64,000 nucleotides of DNA from Calothrix anomala FACHB-343 (GCF_014696435.1 NZ_JACJQG010000016.1:1-64000), one strand, 5' to 3'; shown: positions 35,776-45,153, counted from the first letter of the stretch. Numbers and translations: made by a program. Notes: generated by a model not told the origin, from the sequence alone.

Positions 35776-36189
35776 TCACTTAAAAGTTATGCTATCTGCT
35801 TTTTCAATATTTCCAACTTGATTGACCTTACTATGGTCGTAAGTATTAGTGTTCATAGTAATATTGCCAGATGGTTTGTCAGTCGCTGGTTGCCAAATCT
35901 TAGCGATTTCATCAGCCAGTACTGTATCCGCGTCCAAAATCTTCTTGATTTGCACTCGCAAGCTGGCTTGTAAATCCTCATCATCTGGATTTTGCGCTAA
36001 ATCCGCCGCAGCTTCCTTCGCTGCTACTTTTTTCTCTACCTTGGGTTGTAACTTCTCCCAAATAGCTTTTGCTTTATTCCAAACATCTTCACCAACAGCC
36101 TGAGCAGCGCCGTCTGCAACTTTACCACCCACATTCAACAAAAATGGCAGACAAGGCGCGAGAAATTTAACAATTGAAGCTATATCCAT
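35776..36189 (-). CDS. 137-aa amphipathic protein with N-terminal hydrophobic segment, STAND-associated
   Basis: Starts MDIASIVKFLAPCLPFLLNV (hydrophobic helix), followed by VWNKAKAIWEKLQPKVEKKV, an Ala/Glu/Lys helical region, and DEDLQASLRVQIKKIL. The C-terminus (ITMNTNTYDHSKVNQVGNIE) shares SKVxQVGxI with the N-terminus of the downstream ATPase. The family is widespread in cyanobacteria and actinobacteria in conflict-type loci; a membrane-active effector or adaptor is a reasonable inference. ATG at 36189; an upstream in-frame start at 36210 is less likely. Confidence 0.7.
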   Translation of the reverse strand: MDIASIVKFLAPCLPFLLNVGGKVADGAAQAVGEDVWNKAKAIWEKLQPKVEKKVAAKEAAADLAQNPDDEDLQASLRVQIKKILDADTVLADEIAKIWQPATDKPSGNITMNTNTYDHSKVNQVGNIEKADSITFK

Positions 36190-36387
36190 AGATTTACGCC
36201 GTTTAACCACTGTTATTTATACAATGGTATATTAGCGCATTCCCAAAAAGACAGGGCATTAACTCAACAAGTCAATCGCCATCGTCTTGTATTGATTGAT
36301 CAATTCGGAATTCAAAAATATGGTGTGCGCACCTACTCGATGATGGACGCGAATATTACAGCTATTTTCAGGTAAATAAACCACGCT

Positions 36388-36451
36388 GTAGGGGCACGGC
36401 ACCGACAATCTTTTGGTACATACAATAATTTTACTGGTGCCGTGCCCCTAC
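36388..36451. repeat. 64-bp palindromic repeat, second copy
   Basis: Same family as 31112-31175, arms GTAGGGGCACGGCACC and GGTGCCGTGCCCCTAC fully complementary here. Confidence 0.8.
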
Positions 36452-36556
36452 GACAGGTGTGGTTCTTTGATATTCTGTCCAAACTCTGCAATCAGTGGGT
36501 GCAGAATTACGTTCAAGTGGATAAATCTGAGTGGTAAAGCGTAGGCGAAGCGCAAT

Positions 36557-36593
36557 AAAAAACTCCACTTTTGGATCTCAGGTGGAGTTTTTT
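36557..36593 (-). terminator. Terminator of the GlsB-like gene
   Basis: Perfect 12-bp inverted repeat AAAAAACTCCAC/GTGGAGTTTTTT. It can act on both strands; on the minus strand it lies 45 bp after the GlsB-like stop. Confidence 0.75.
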
Positions 36594-36637
36594 GCAACTT
36601 ACGGCATAAATGATTGTAAAAAAGCTAACTATTAAAT

Positions 36638-36910
36638 TTAATAACTGCTACGACCAGTAACTAAACCCCATAAGAAAATAGCAATTATTGCACCAATCAC
36701 AGCAATAATTAAGCTAGGAATACTCAGAGTTCCCGCAGCGTATGCTGCTCCACCTCTACCTAAAAGAGAAACTAAACTACCTCCAATTAAAGCACCAACA
36801 ATTCCTAAAACCATTGTGGCGAGAATCCCACCACCCTGACGACCAGGGTAAATAGCTTTAGCTATAGCTCCGGCAATAATTCCCAGAACGATCCAAGCAA
36901 GCAGGTTCAT
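36638..36910 (-). CDS. GlsB/YeaQ/YmgE-family stress-response membrane protein
   Basis: 90 aa, three hydrophobic segments: MNLLAWIVLGIIAGAIAKAI, ILATMVLGIVGALIGGSLVS and IPSLIIAVIGAIIAIFLWGL. Matches the transglycosylase-associated (GlsB) family of small inner-membrane proteins, induced by stress in other bacteria; function not defined. Length and motif GRQGGG are typical. Confidence 0.88.
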   Translation of the reverse strand: MNLLAWIVLGIIAGAIAKAIYPGRQGGGILATMVLGIVGALIGGSLVSLLGRGGAAYAAGTLSIPSLIIAVIGAIIAIFLWGLVTGRSSY

Positions 36911-37206
36911 AATTGTGTTTTAAAAGCTTAGATTCTTATTTTTATTTATTTTCAATGATATTGACTTCTACCATAAGAAATAGCTATAAAAATTTAATAT
37001 TTTTTGCTTACCATATAAACCAATTGAGTGAGCATTGCCTCGCGTTTAATTGTCACAAGATGTAAATCAAAGTTAAGTTTTTTGGCTATTTAAAACTTAG
37101 TTGGTGATATGATTTTTGTCTCACGCAGAGGCGCAGAGGCGCAGAGATGAGCCAGTGCATTGGGCGGCTCTGCCGACTCCCTCACTGGCGTGCAGAGAGT
37201 AAGAGT

Positions 37207-38169
37207 TTACTCGCTAATTCTAATTGGTTTACAACCAAGTTGCTGCAAAACTTCCTCGTCTATTTCTTTCGCCTCACCTGATGCAGTATTTTGAAACAAT
37301 ACAGTAAATGCACCAGCGCCTAACCTATCTTGAGGGAATAGTCGGTAACAAGGTATATTTGTAAGGTGTGATTGATACGCTTGTAAATGACTAATAGTTA
37401 ATGCTTGAAACTGGGGAAAGCGTTCTAAAAACCATTGACAAACTTCTTCATTTTCTTCAGGCGAATAAGTACAAGTCATATAAGCCAGATAGCCTTGAGG
37501 TGCAACAAGTTGGGCTGAATTTGCAATGATGCGTTTTTGGCGATTGGCACATTTATTAATATTAGTGGGGTGAAAACATCCGGGTGCAGTTTCACCTTTA
37601 GCTAGTAAAGATTGTCCTGTACAAGGAGCATCTACTAAGACTAAGTTAGCTGATAAGGGGATAGTTTCTGCAAAAATACTCGAATCTCTATTTGCTACTA
37701 AACTGGGGTGAATTTGGCAACGTTTTAAATTAGAAATTAGCATTCCTAAACGCTTACCAATTACTTCATTGCTAATCAGTAAATCGGGTTGCAAAGCTTT
37801 CCAAGCAAAGATACTCTTTCCCCCTGGCGCAGCGCACATATCAAAAATTAACCCCCCAGATGGCTTAATTGCTAATAAGCTAGTGGCTGCAAATACAGAA
37901 GAAAAATCTAGACAGTAAAAATCACCTTGGTCATGTAGCGGATGTTTACCAGGCTTTTCTCCTAATTGTAAACGGTCTACAAATTGCGGTTGCCAATTTG
38001 TTGGTGATTCTACTGTAAAAGGAGAAATTTCGGGTTTTGGTTGACACCAAAGAATGCAAGGTGAAAAAGGTTGGGGATTAATTAACGCCTGAATAAATTT
38101 TTCTTGAATATCAAGGTTTGCAAACAAACGGCGCGAGAGTTTAAGTAGGAGATTTGAAGGTTTTTCCAT
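37207..38169 (-). CDS. RsmB/NOP2/Sun-type RNA m5C methyltransferase
   Basis: 320 aa. SAM-binding motif DMCAAPGGKS (110-119). Motif IV is VLVDAPCTGQSLL with C183, and motif VI is MTCTYSPEENE with the catalytic C233; together they form the two-cysteine signature of RNA cytosine-C5 methyltransferases. No N-terminal NusB domain, so it is shorter than RsmB (about 430 aa) and closer to stand-alone NSUN-like enzymes. rRNA or tRNA target unknown. ATG at 38169. Confidence 0.9.
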   Translation of the reverse strand: MEKPSNLLLKLSRRLFANLDIQEKFIQALINPQPFSPCILWCQPKPEISPFTVESPTNWQPQFVDRLQLGEKPGKHPLHDQGDFYCLDFSSVFAATSLLAIKPSGGLIFDMCAAPGGKSIFAWKALQPDLLISNEVIGKRLGMLISNLKRCQIHPSLVANRDSSIFAETIPLSANLVLVDAPCTGQSLLAKGETAPGCFHPTNINKCANRQKRIIANSAQLVAPQGYLAYMTCTYSPEENEEVCQWFLERFPQFQALTISHLQAYQSHLTNIPCYRLFPQDRLGAGAFTVLFQNTASGEAKEIDEEVLQQLGCKPIRISE

Positions 38170-38358
38170 TGAGAAATGAAACTGTTATAGAAGAACAATG
38201 CCATGCCTGGGTTTGGCTGCATACTGAGAATATAATGACCGCCATTTTCATCATCGCCAAAAGTGCGGACTGCATAAGCTTCCAGCTTTGAACTGGAAGC
38301 TGTTGCCTTTATAAATGCACTCAAGCGCGTTAAACTAACCACTTCACTGGAGATGGTC

Positions 38359-39801
38359 ATGTTCTCAGATAATTTTCAGCGAAAAATACGCCAAGAAGCA
38401 CAACTATGGAGAGACGAAGGCATAATTAGTGCTTCCCAGTACCAACAGTTAGCAGACCGTTATCAATTTAACAATCTAGAAGCTGCGGCGCGCGATCGCT
38501 CGCGGATGATTGCGATCGCGATCGGCGGTATCCTCTTAATATTAGGTGCAATCATCTTTATTGCTGCAAGCTGGCAAGAATGGTCACGGGATGTCAAGTT
38601 TATCTTAACGATCAGTTTGTTTTTCTCCGTTACCATCATTGGTTTTTACACTTGGCGCGAACCCGCACTCAAAAAAGCTGAAGGTAAAAAACCCGAAAAA
38701 AGCAAACGCCTTTTAGGAGAAGCATTACTGATATTAGGCGCTTTTATTTTAGGCGTAACTATTTTGTTAATGGCGCAAGCTTTTAATATTTCCGGTTCTG
38801 CTTCCGAATGGCTGCTGGCTTGGGGTTTTGGTGTATTAGTGATGGCTTATAGCCTCTCTCTCAATTCCTTGGGTATATTAGCCATTGTCTTAATCCAAAT
38901 TGGCTATTGGACTGGACTCGGAGACTGGTGGTATACCCCTAATGAGTGGAGTTGGGCGCGGTTAATCGTCCGCCACATGCCTTTAGTATCATGGTTGCTA
39001 TTCATCCCTTTAGCTTACATCTGTCGCTCTCGCTGGATTTTTGGATTAGCAATTTTAGCCTTTGCTAGTTCCTTGCAATTCAACCTCAACCCTTTGCAAA
39101 TATTGACCTATTCGGATATTGCACCTTGGGTAGCTTCCTTTGCCTTTGCACTTCCCCCAGCTTTACTGTGGAGTTACGATGACTTACTATATCCCACAGT
39201 TAATTATAGGCTATTTCAACCCCTAGCCAGAACATTAGCCTTCTTCTGCTTTGGCTTTGCCTTTTATATGTTGTCCTTCCGTTGGCAATGGCAATTTCCC
39301 GATTACGGTTATTCGCCACCAACCACTAACAGCAACATCTTGAGAACTCTGCCGATTATTGATGTGGGAATTTTGAGCGGTTTAGCTGTTTTACAATGGT
39401 TATTTTTACTGCGTCAACGCAACAATCCCGCACGCCGAGAAATGGTGTTTACTCTAGTTTTAATCGGCACATTTATCGGCTTAATTCTATTAATACCTTT
39501 TTGGCATCAAGGTATTACAAGAATTCCTGCTTTAGGAATTTTTGCCTTTAACGTTCTCCTCGCCACCTTAGCTTGGGGACTAATTCAAGAAGGATTGAAA
39601 TTAAACGATAGACGCAGTTTTTGGGGAGGTATGCTATTGTTAACTTTACAGGTTCTCAGCCGGGTGTGGGAGTACAATTCAGACTTACCATTGAAGTCTC
39701 TTGTGTTTGTGATGTGCGGTTCGGCTTTAATTAGCGCTGGACTTTGGTTTGAACGCCGTCTATCGGAATCAAAAAGTAAAAAAAGCAATAGTAATTCGTA
39801 A
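38359..39801 (+). CDS. DUF2157 multi-pass membrane protein
   Basis: 480 aa from ATG at 38359, which has GGAG 7 nt upstream; the in-frame ATG at 38353 is too close to that site. The N-terminal cytosolic part (DEGIISASQYQQLADRY) and about 12 hydrophobic helices match DUF2157. The family often precedes DUF4401 and GDYXXLXY proteins, as with the next gene here. Function unknown. Confidence 0.85.
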   Translation: MFSDNFQRKIRQEAQLWRDEGIISASQYQQLADRYQFNNLEAAARDRSRMIAIAIGGILLILGAIIFIAASWQEWSRDVKFILTISLFFSVTIIGFYTWREPALKKAEGKKPEKSKRLLGEALLILGAFILGVTILLMAQAFNISGSASEWLLAWGFGVLVMAYSLSLNSLGILAIVLIQIGYWTGLGDWWYTPNEWSWARLIVRHMPLVSWLLFIPLAYICRSRWIFGLAILAFASSLQFNLNPLQILTYSDIAPWVASFAFALPPALLWSYDDLLYPTVNYRLFQPLARTLAFFCFGFAFYMLSFRWQWQFPDYGYSPPTTNSNILRTLPIIDVGILSGLAVLQWLFLLRQRNNPARREMVFTLVLIGTFIGLILLIPFWHQGITRIPALGIFAFNVLLATLAWGLIQEGLKLNDRRSFWGGMLLLTLQVLSRVWEYNSDLPLKSLVFVMCGSALISAGLWFERRLSESKSKKSNSNS

Positions 39802-39942
39802 TTCGTAATGCGTAATTTGTAATTACGAAGTTTAGTTACTCATAAATATCTCTGCGTATTTCTATATTTAATATTTAGTCAGTACGCCGGAAATCAAGAT
39901 TTCATTGTACAAAGTTCAATTGCCAATAACAAAGCCATTTTG

Positions 39943-39967
39943 AATTTTGAATTTTGAATTTTGAATT
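39943..39967. repeat. GAATTTT heptamer repeats
   Basis: Three GAATTTT units between the DUF2157 and GDYXXLXY genes; same unit as at 13540-13569. Confidence 0.7.
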
Positions 39968-40056
39968 CCGGATTGCGGTAGTCTCTCTGCGTCAGTCCTA
40001 AACCTGGGTATTTCACCAGACTTTTACCTATTGCCATCTTCTTTAGGACTACGCCC

Positions 40057-40803
40057 ATGAAAAGTAATTCCTCTGAATCGTCGAATAAATCGAGTACATC
40101 CGAATCAAGTAAATCCAATAAAAACTTATCTCCTGAAGCTGAATTTTCTGGGAAGTTGACTTTTAGAGATTATCTAATTGCTACTGAACAGAATGCAAAT
40201 AAACCTTTACCTTTTTGGCGATTACTAGTTCCTTTAGCGCTGCAAACCGGGTTAATTCTGGCTGTACCTACCCAGGCTTTATATACAGATGTGGCGGGGA
40301 AAACGGTAATTTTGCAAAGTGCGCCTGTAGATGCTGATAATGTGCGGCAAAACTACGCGCTCAATTTGGACTATAACATATCTCGCGTTGCCACGTTGAG
40401 AAGGCTTCCTGGCTGGGAGGAGTTACTGCGGCAAAATCGCGGCAGAAATAGACAATTGGCGCAAGGAACTAATTTGTATGTGACTTTGCAAGAGAGAGAA
40501 TCTTTTGAACGTGGGGTTCCTCGCGCTTGGCGACTGGTAAGGGTAAGCGGTAAACGTCCGACAAACTTGCCTAACGATCAGGTAGCCTTAAAAGGTGTAT
40601 ATCGGGACGGTTTTGTCAACTATGGGGTGGAAACCTATTTCATCCCCGAAGAACAACGGGAACGCATTAGTCAAGATATCTCCCGCACTTTAGAAAGCCG
40701 AGAAGGAAGACGACGCCCAATAGCAGTTAAAGTCAAAGTCGATCCCCAAGGTAATGCTGTACCTATTAGTTTATGGGTAGGCGATCGCAATTACCGCTTT
40801 TAG
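40057..40803 (+). CDS. GDYXXLXY-family protein
   Basis: 248 aa. Ser/Lys/Asn-rich cytosolic N-terminus (1-25), one TM (about 52-70), then an exported domain containing the family motif as RQNYALNLDY (97-106), with the leading GD changed to QN. It ends in LWVGDRNYRF. The family typically follows DUF2157 and DUF4401 genes; no DUF4401 gene is present here. A 255-bp spacer with repeats separates it from the DUF2157 gene. AGGA lies 9 nt before ATG at 40057. Confidence 0.75.
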   Translation: MKSNSSESSNKSSTSESSKSNKNLSPEAEFSGKLTFRDYLIATEQNANKPLPFWRLLVPLALQTGLILAVPTQALYTDVAGKTVILQSAPVDADNVRQNYALNLDYNISRVATLRRLPGWEELLRQNRGRNRQLAQGTNLYVTLQERESFERGVPRAWRLVRVSGKRPTNLPNDQVALKGVYRDGFVNYGVETYFIPEEQRERISQDISRTLESREGRRRPIAVKVKVDPQGNAVPISLWVGDRNYRF

Positions 40804-40921
40804 GGGCTAGGAAGTAGGAGGCAGGGGGCAGGGAGCAGGGAGCAGGGGGACGAGGAATTTTAGATTTTAGATTTGCGATGCGTGGATTCCAATCTAAAAT
40901 CCAAAATCCAAAATTGTTTCA

Positions 40922-40962
40922 ATGCTCAATGCCCAATGCCCCATGCCCCATGCCCAATAATT
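40922..40962. repeat. CCCAATGCCC/CCCATGC heptamer STRR
   Basis: Tandem 7-bp units (reverse strand of GGGCATT/GGGCATG) reaching the stop of the 79-aa gene. Confidence 0.75.
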
Positions 40963-41201
40963 TAATCCTGCTGCCGTAACTGCCAAGCGACGCCACAAGC
41001 TGCTCCAGCGCCGGCTACTAAGCCGGTACTCATTCCTTGGATAGTTTTTTGTATGGGGTCTTGAGTCAAGCAATCGCTGGTAACTGTCTTGGCTTCCAAG
41101 CACATATTGCTTTCTGCCCAGCTGGCAGTTCCGCCTAAAATTACACCTGTCAAACTACAGAAAACAACAAGCAGCAAGAGGCGTTTGGTTTTTTTATCCA
41201 T
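40962..41201 (-). CDS. Small putative membrane protein, unknown
   Basis: 79 aa. TM or signal peptide at 8-29 (LLLLVVFCSLTGVILGGTAS), two cysteines in the exported part (MCLEAKTVTSDC), then a second Gly/Ala-rich hydrophobic segment (GLVAGAGAACGVAW). ATG at 41201. Not recognised as a named family. Gene-like composition and hydrophobic pattern support it. Confidence 0.55.
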   Translation of the reverse strand: MDKKTKRLLLLVVFCSLTGVILGGTASWAESNMCLEAKTVTSDCLTQDPIQKTIQGMSTGLVAGAGAACGVAWQLRQQD

Positions 41202-41305
41202 ATGAGGATTGGTTAAATAATTGCAGTTACAAAATAATCCTCAACTACTGTACACGTCCTTAGAGAGATTGTCAGCTGAGTCGAGTTGTGATAGTTCTTC
41301 AGCCA

Positions 41306-41334
41306 CAAAAAACCTCAGCAATGTTAGCTGAGGC
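41306..41334 (-). terminator. Rho-independent terminator
   Basis: On the minus strand: CCTCAGC, an AATGTTA-type loop, GCTGAGG, then TTTTTTG. Located 75 bp after the stop of the 76-aa gene. Confidence 0.75.
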
Positions 41335-41407
41335 AAAAAGGAGAAGTCTAATAATGTGATGGGAGTTTGATACCGATGAACAAATTCTAAAAAAGTCTAT
41401 ATATTTT

Positions 41408-41638
41408 TTATGCTGACCTAGCAAAGGCTAAATCGCGTATCAGTTGAGTTCTAGAGAATAGGTAAGCGTTAACAGAATTCATTTCTTCACTGCTGAGTGC
41501 TTGTTTGCTATCCAGCTGTCCCACCAATTGCTTGACTAAATCAGGATCGCTGAGTCCCACAAGAGTACTAGTCTGAGTTTGCTCAACTTCTGACCACAGT
41601 TGACGCAATATTTTTGAGTTTATCAGGCATATATTCAT
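41408..41638 (-). CDS. Small conserved cyanobacterial protein, unknown
   Basis: 76 aa from ATG at 41638, with GGAG 8 nt upstream (GTG at 41644 is an alternative). Sequence begins MNICLINSKILRQLWSEVEQ and includes LVGLSDPDLVKQLVGQL, all-helical, soluble. A good terminator follows, supporting a real transcript. I do not know its function. Confidence 0.65.
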   Translation of the reverse strand: MNICLINSKILRQLWSEVEQTQTSTLVGLSDPDLVKQLVGQLDSKQALSSEEMNSVNAYLFSRTQLIRDLAFARSA

Positions 41639-41951
41639 GACCACCGCTCCAACTCTTGTGAATCCAACACAGTGTTGTGAAGAATCTAAAGAAAATATTA
41701 AATCTAAAATCTAAAGAAAATATTAAATTTTTACGAAACTTAACTATTTAGAGCATTATCTAAATTTAGGCAATGTGGGGCATGGAGCATTGGGTGAATA
41801 GTGAGCAGAGGGAGAAGAGACGCAGAGGGGCAGAGGGAGAGCATCTATATAATTTTCCTCCTCTGCACCCCTGCTTCCTCTGCTTCCTTGTCCCCCTTGT
41901 CTCCCTTGTCCTCCTTTTCCCCCTGCCCCCTGCCCAATGCCCAATGCCCAA
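41639..41951. other. Intergenic repeats and purine/pyrimidine-rich tracts
   Basis: CTAAAGAAAATATTAAAT repeats (41685-41730), then heptamers and a G/A-rich to C/T-rich inverted region (about 41810-41935, CAGAGGGAGAG against CTCCTCTGCACCC). No gene. Confidence 0.5.
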
Positions 41952-42758
41952 TTAATCAAAACTACCTGGTGGTGAAACAATGGGTTCTGCGGCTACGTCT
42001 GGTAAACCGATGCTGGTAATTAAATTGCGCCATGCTGTTTGCAGCTGGCTATCTTCAGGATTGTTGAGACGCAGTTTGGCTAAGGTTGTGAGTGTTTCGT
42101 ACCAAATGCCATTTTGGGCATAGATGGCGGATTTTTGGCGGGGTTTGGCAATTTCGATTTGTTGGGCGATCGCGTTATTTAAATTTACTCGTTGGATGAC
42201 GCCTTCTACATATATAGGTGGTGAAGATTTTTGCGGATCGCAGAAGATGCTGAAAAACCAGCGATAACGTTTATTTGGGGTAAGTGGCTCGATATTCTTG
42301 GGTAAAGAAATGCCGATAACTCCGGGTTTTTCTGGCAACGCGATCGCAGTTTTGTAAATATCGTTTCCTGCGTCATCTTGCAGTACAAACTCATTCGTTA
42401 ATCTGGAACTTTCAGTTATGGGCACAAAAAACCAAAAGGTTGGATGAGTGGCTGCTGTTAATGCCCAGACATCTACAGTGGAATTAGGTTTTTGCGTAAA
42501 AGGTACTAACGCTGTCAGTTGCGGTTGCACAGATGGACAAGTACCCCGTTTCGCTCCTCCAGAAACTCGTCCGCCTGGAGGTGGTTCTGGTGGTGGTGCT
42601 GGTGGATTAAATTTTATGGTTGTATCTAAATTCACCGTACTGCTAATCTGTGCGGTGACTGGCTCTGCCCAGTGCGGTATCTGACTAGCTACTGCACTCA
42701 CGCATCCCACAGCTAGAATTACAGACAGCTTTACCGACTTGGAAATAGATTTCATCAT
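41952..42758 (-). CDS. DUF928 domain protein
   Basis: 268 aa from ATG at 42758. Signal peptide (MMKSISKSVKLSVILAVGCV), proline-rich spacer (PPAPPPEPPPGGRVSGGAKR), then the DUF928 core: LTALVPFTQKPNSTVDVWAL, HPTFWFFVPI, and YRWFFSIFCDPQKSSPPIYV. Exported protein restricted mainly to cyanobacteria. It lies 50 bp after the CHAT-CHASE2 gene in the same direction; DUF928 with CHASE2 is a recurrent cyanobacterial pair, suggesting joint action. Confidence 0.9.
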   Translation of the reverse strand: MMKSISKSVKLSVILAVGCVSAVASQIPHWAEPVTAQISSTVNLDTTIKFNPPAPPPEPPPGGRVSGGAKRGTCPSVQPQLTALVPFTQKPNSTVDVWALTAATHPTFWFFVPITESSRLTNEFVLQDDAGNDIYKTAIALPEKPGVIGISLPKNIEPLTPNKRYRWFFSIFCDPQKSSPPIYVEGVIQRVNLNNAIAQQIEIAKPRQKSAIYAQNGIWYETLTTLAKLRLNNPEDSQLQTAWRNLITSIGLPDVAAEPIVSPPGSFD

Positions 42759-42807
42759 ATTTTTCGGGAATAAGTAGATGCAATCTCGGCACAATTTTGA
42801 TAATGCC

Positions 42808-45153
42808 TTAAATATTCTCCCGGATTAATCTAGAGTTGTGAATCTTAAATGTGTGATTCCGAATTGACAGGAAAGCAGCTGTACCAATCAAAGCCAGAAC
42901 GGAAGGTATAAAAGGTACCCAAATACCCCCAATTAACAACCCCAAGCTGAAGATATATAAAACGCCGATAGTAATAGTCACTGCGATCTCTAAAGCTTTT
43001 ACTGAAGGTAGACGCCAAACCAAAACGCCGCCAATTATAGCCCAACTCCACATCCAAATTAATTCCAGTTCGCCAGACCAAACTCTAATTAATGGACGCC
43101 CATCTAAAGCTGCACTGAGGATTTGGCTAACCATGTGAGCTTGAACTGTTACACCCGGCATCTGTACATCTAAGTAATTACCGTATGGTGTCGCCCAGTA
43201 ATCGGGGAAATCGCCTTTGGCAGATACACCAATGATGACAATTTTGCCTTTGATGGCGTCGGGGTTGACTAGGTCAGATAATAATTGTGTGAGGGTGACC
43301 TGTTCGGCTATTTTTTTTGTAGAGCGGTAATTGAGTAAAACTTGACCGCCTTTAGCATCAATACTTTGATAGCCGCTAGCACGGGGTGATAACCGGGGGA
43401 CAATCAACTTACCGAGCTGTAATTCATTCTTAGCTGTGTATGTGGGGTAAATCCCACGGGGTACAAGATAGCGAAATGCTAGTTGGGTACTGAGTGCATA
43501 AGACGCAGGACATAATGATGCGGCTTCTTGATTCATGAATAACAGATGGCGACGTACTACCCCGTCGCGATCGTGAATGAAGTCGCTAAAGCCTAAGCGA
43601 TTTTTGGATATTTCTTGGGGTGGCGCAATACCTTTGGTTTTTTCTGTGGTATCGCTTCCCTTACAGACGCCAATTAAGTTATCGGTATTTTGCAGCAAGG
43701 GGATTAAAGCTGGATTTTTGGCGGGGAAATCGCGATAAATATCTAAACCGATGGCTAAGGGTTGATGCTGTTGTAGTTTGAGTATGAGTTGGGTGAGGGA
43801 TTCATCGGAAAGTGAGGTTCCTTTTAATTCTTCGCCTTTGTGGCGTTGCAGTGCTAAATCGGAATCGTCTATGGTGACTAAGAGTAAGCGGGAATCTTGA
43901 CCTTCATCAGGACGCGATCGCATCATTTGGTCATAGGCAATAAATTCCACATTTTGTAATATACCCACATATCTGATACCCCAAACCACAGCTGTCATCA
44001 GCAGACTGGAAACGAGAACGCTCTGCAATCTCCGTTTGTTAATTATGGGCGCAATGGTACTGAATTGTTTTTTGACACTGGTTAAACCCTGCCAAGTCAC
44101 TGGGTGTTGAGCAGGATTTTGACAAATTACTGGTAACCAAGTCGCACAGGGAAATTTATTTTCTAATCCTTGCAGCCGTTCCCTTGCTTGGCGTACCGAT
44201 TGGTATAAAGATTCACCACCAGCAAAACTACTGAGAAAATACTTTAAAAACTCTTGGGCGACGCGATCGGGTACAGGTTCCCGCATGATAATCATTTGGG
44301 GAATTTGCAAATCAGCCAATTCTTGCGCTAACCCCAAACCATCACAAGAGTTAAAAATTGCTAATTGTAAACCGCGTTCAATGGCTTTTTTTAAGGCATA
44401 TTTTAATTCGCCAATCGTTAAACTATCCGTTTTATTTAAATAAATGCGTCCGCTACCATCTCTCCCCTGACTGGAACTATGGCCAGCAAAGAAGAGAATA
44501 TCCCAATTTTTTTCCCAGAGACGATCGTTTAATTCCTTGCGTTCTGGTTCTACTAACAAACAAACATCAGCAGGACGATAACTTTGCAATAAATCTTGGT
44601 CAGCCTTAGTGTCAATTCCCTGACTATTACCCACAATTGCCAAAATATTCACCAATTTATTGGGAGTGCGTGGCTTGTGAATGCGTTCGTAACTGGGTGA
44701 TGCTAGGGCAATTTCTGCCTTGGGATAGCGTTCGAGTAAGTCCCAAAGATGCCAAGGTAAGCGTTGCAATTGCCGATTTTCGGCTTGTAAAATTACCCGG
44801 ACTTCATCAGCAGGCATTAATCTTTCTAACCATTTCTCCCTGATGGGACGAAATTCTTCTGCTTTTAACCAGGTATTAAAATGTGCGCGTAAAATATGGG
44901 ATGTGTTAATACAGTCCTGTGTCATGGACACATTGGTGATTTGGGCTTTATCTGCATCTAGACGATAACCGTTACCTAAACGCCGATAACTCGATTGCCA
45001 ATGACTGTAGTATAGGGGTATTCCCGGACATGGAGGCAGTTTACCGATGATTTCTGTGGTAGGGCGATCGCACTCTTCACCAATTTGCAGGGTAACAGCA
45101 AACCCTTGCTCAAAACTACCGTCTGCAAATTTCAGAATCACTAACTTGCTCAT
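42808..45153 (-). CDS. CHAT-CHASE2 membrane protein
   Basis: 781 aa. N-terminal domain (1-130), then a CHAT caspase-like domain with H225 (FFAGHSSSQ) and C270 (LAIFNSCDG), the expected His-Cys dyad. TM1 (about 375-398) leads to an external CHASE2 sensor (about 400-685: VEFIAYDQMMRSRP, LLLVTIDDSDL, AIGLDIYRDFP, KIVIIGVSAKGDF), and three TMs close it (about 690-770). Thus an extracytoplasmic sensor is linked to a cytoplasmic protease-like domain on one chain. Substrate unknown; DUF1822 and DUF928 flank it. Confidence 0.92.
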   Translation of the reverse strand: MSKLVILKFADGSFEQGFAVTLQIGEECDRPTTEIIGKLPPCPGIPLYYSHWQSSYRRLGNGYRLDADKAQITNVSMTQDCINTSHILRAHFNTWLKAEEFRPIREKWLERLMPADEVRVILQAENRQLQRLPWHLWDLLERYPKAEIALASPSYERIHKPRTPNKLVNILAIVGNSQGIDTKADQDLLQSYRPADVCLLVEPERKELNDRLWEKNWDILFFAGHSSSQGRDGSGRIYLNKTDSLTIGELKYALKKAIERGLQLAIFNSCDGLGLAQELADLQIPQMIIMREPVPDRVAQEFLKYFLSSFAGGESLYQSVRQARERLQGLENKFPCATWLPVICQNPAQHPVTWQGLTSVKKQFSTIAPIINKRRLQSVLVSSLLMTAVVWGIRYVGILQNVEFIAYDQMMRSRPDEGQDSRLLLVTIDDSDLALQRHKGEELKGTSLSDESLTQLILKLQQHQPLAIGLDIYRDFPAKNPALIPLLQNTDNLIGVCKGSDTTEKTKGIAPPQEISKNRLGFSDFIHDRDGVVRRHLLFMNQEAASLCPASYALSTQLAFRYLVPRGIYPTYTAKNELQLGKLIVPRLSPRASGYQSIDAKGGQVLLNYRSTKKIAEQVTLTQLLSDLVNPDAIKGKIVIIGVSAKGDFPDYWATPYGNYLDVQMPGVTVQAHMVSQILSAALDGRPLIRVWSGELELIWMWSWAIIGGVLVWRLPSVKALEIAVTITIGVLYIFSLGLLIGGIWVPFIPSVLALIGTAAFLSIRNHTFKIHNSRLIRENI

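Larger units (their letters stand above)
36190..36637. other. Intergenic region with repeat, coding relic and terminator
   Basis: A plus-strand frame at about 36235-36377 (ALTQQVNRHRLVLIDQFGIQ ... TAIFR, stop) reads like the end of a lost gene; I cannot name it. The 64-bp palindrome lies at 36388-36451 and a bidirectional-looking terminator at 36557-36593. Confidence 0.5.

Noticed and set aside
36235-36377. Plus-strand frame ALTQQVNRHRLVLIDQ...TAIFR
   Set aside because: Protein-like but lacks a start and a recognised family; mentioned only as a possible relic in the intergenic note.
38082-38360. 92-codon minus-strand frame overlapping the methyltransferase start
   Set aside because: Its start codon overlaps that of the DUF2157 gene, its last third is an out-of-frame reading of the methyltransferase, and no ribosome-binding site is seen. 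The first 64 residues could still be a real short protein; left uncalled.
41756-42019. Several short frames on both strands between 41.75 and 42.0 kb
   Set aside because: They read heptamer repeats and G/A- or C/T-rich tracts only.
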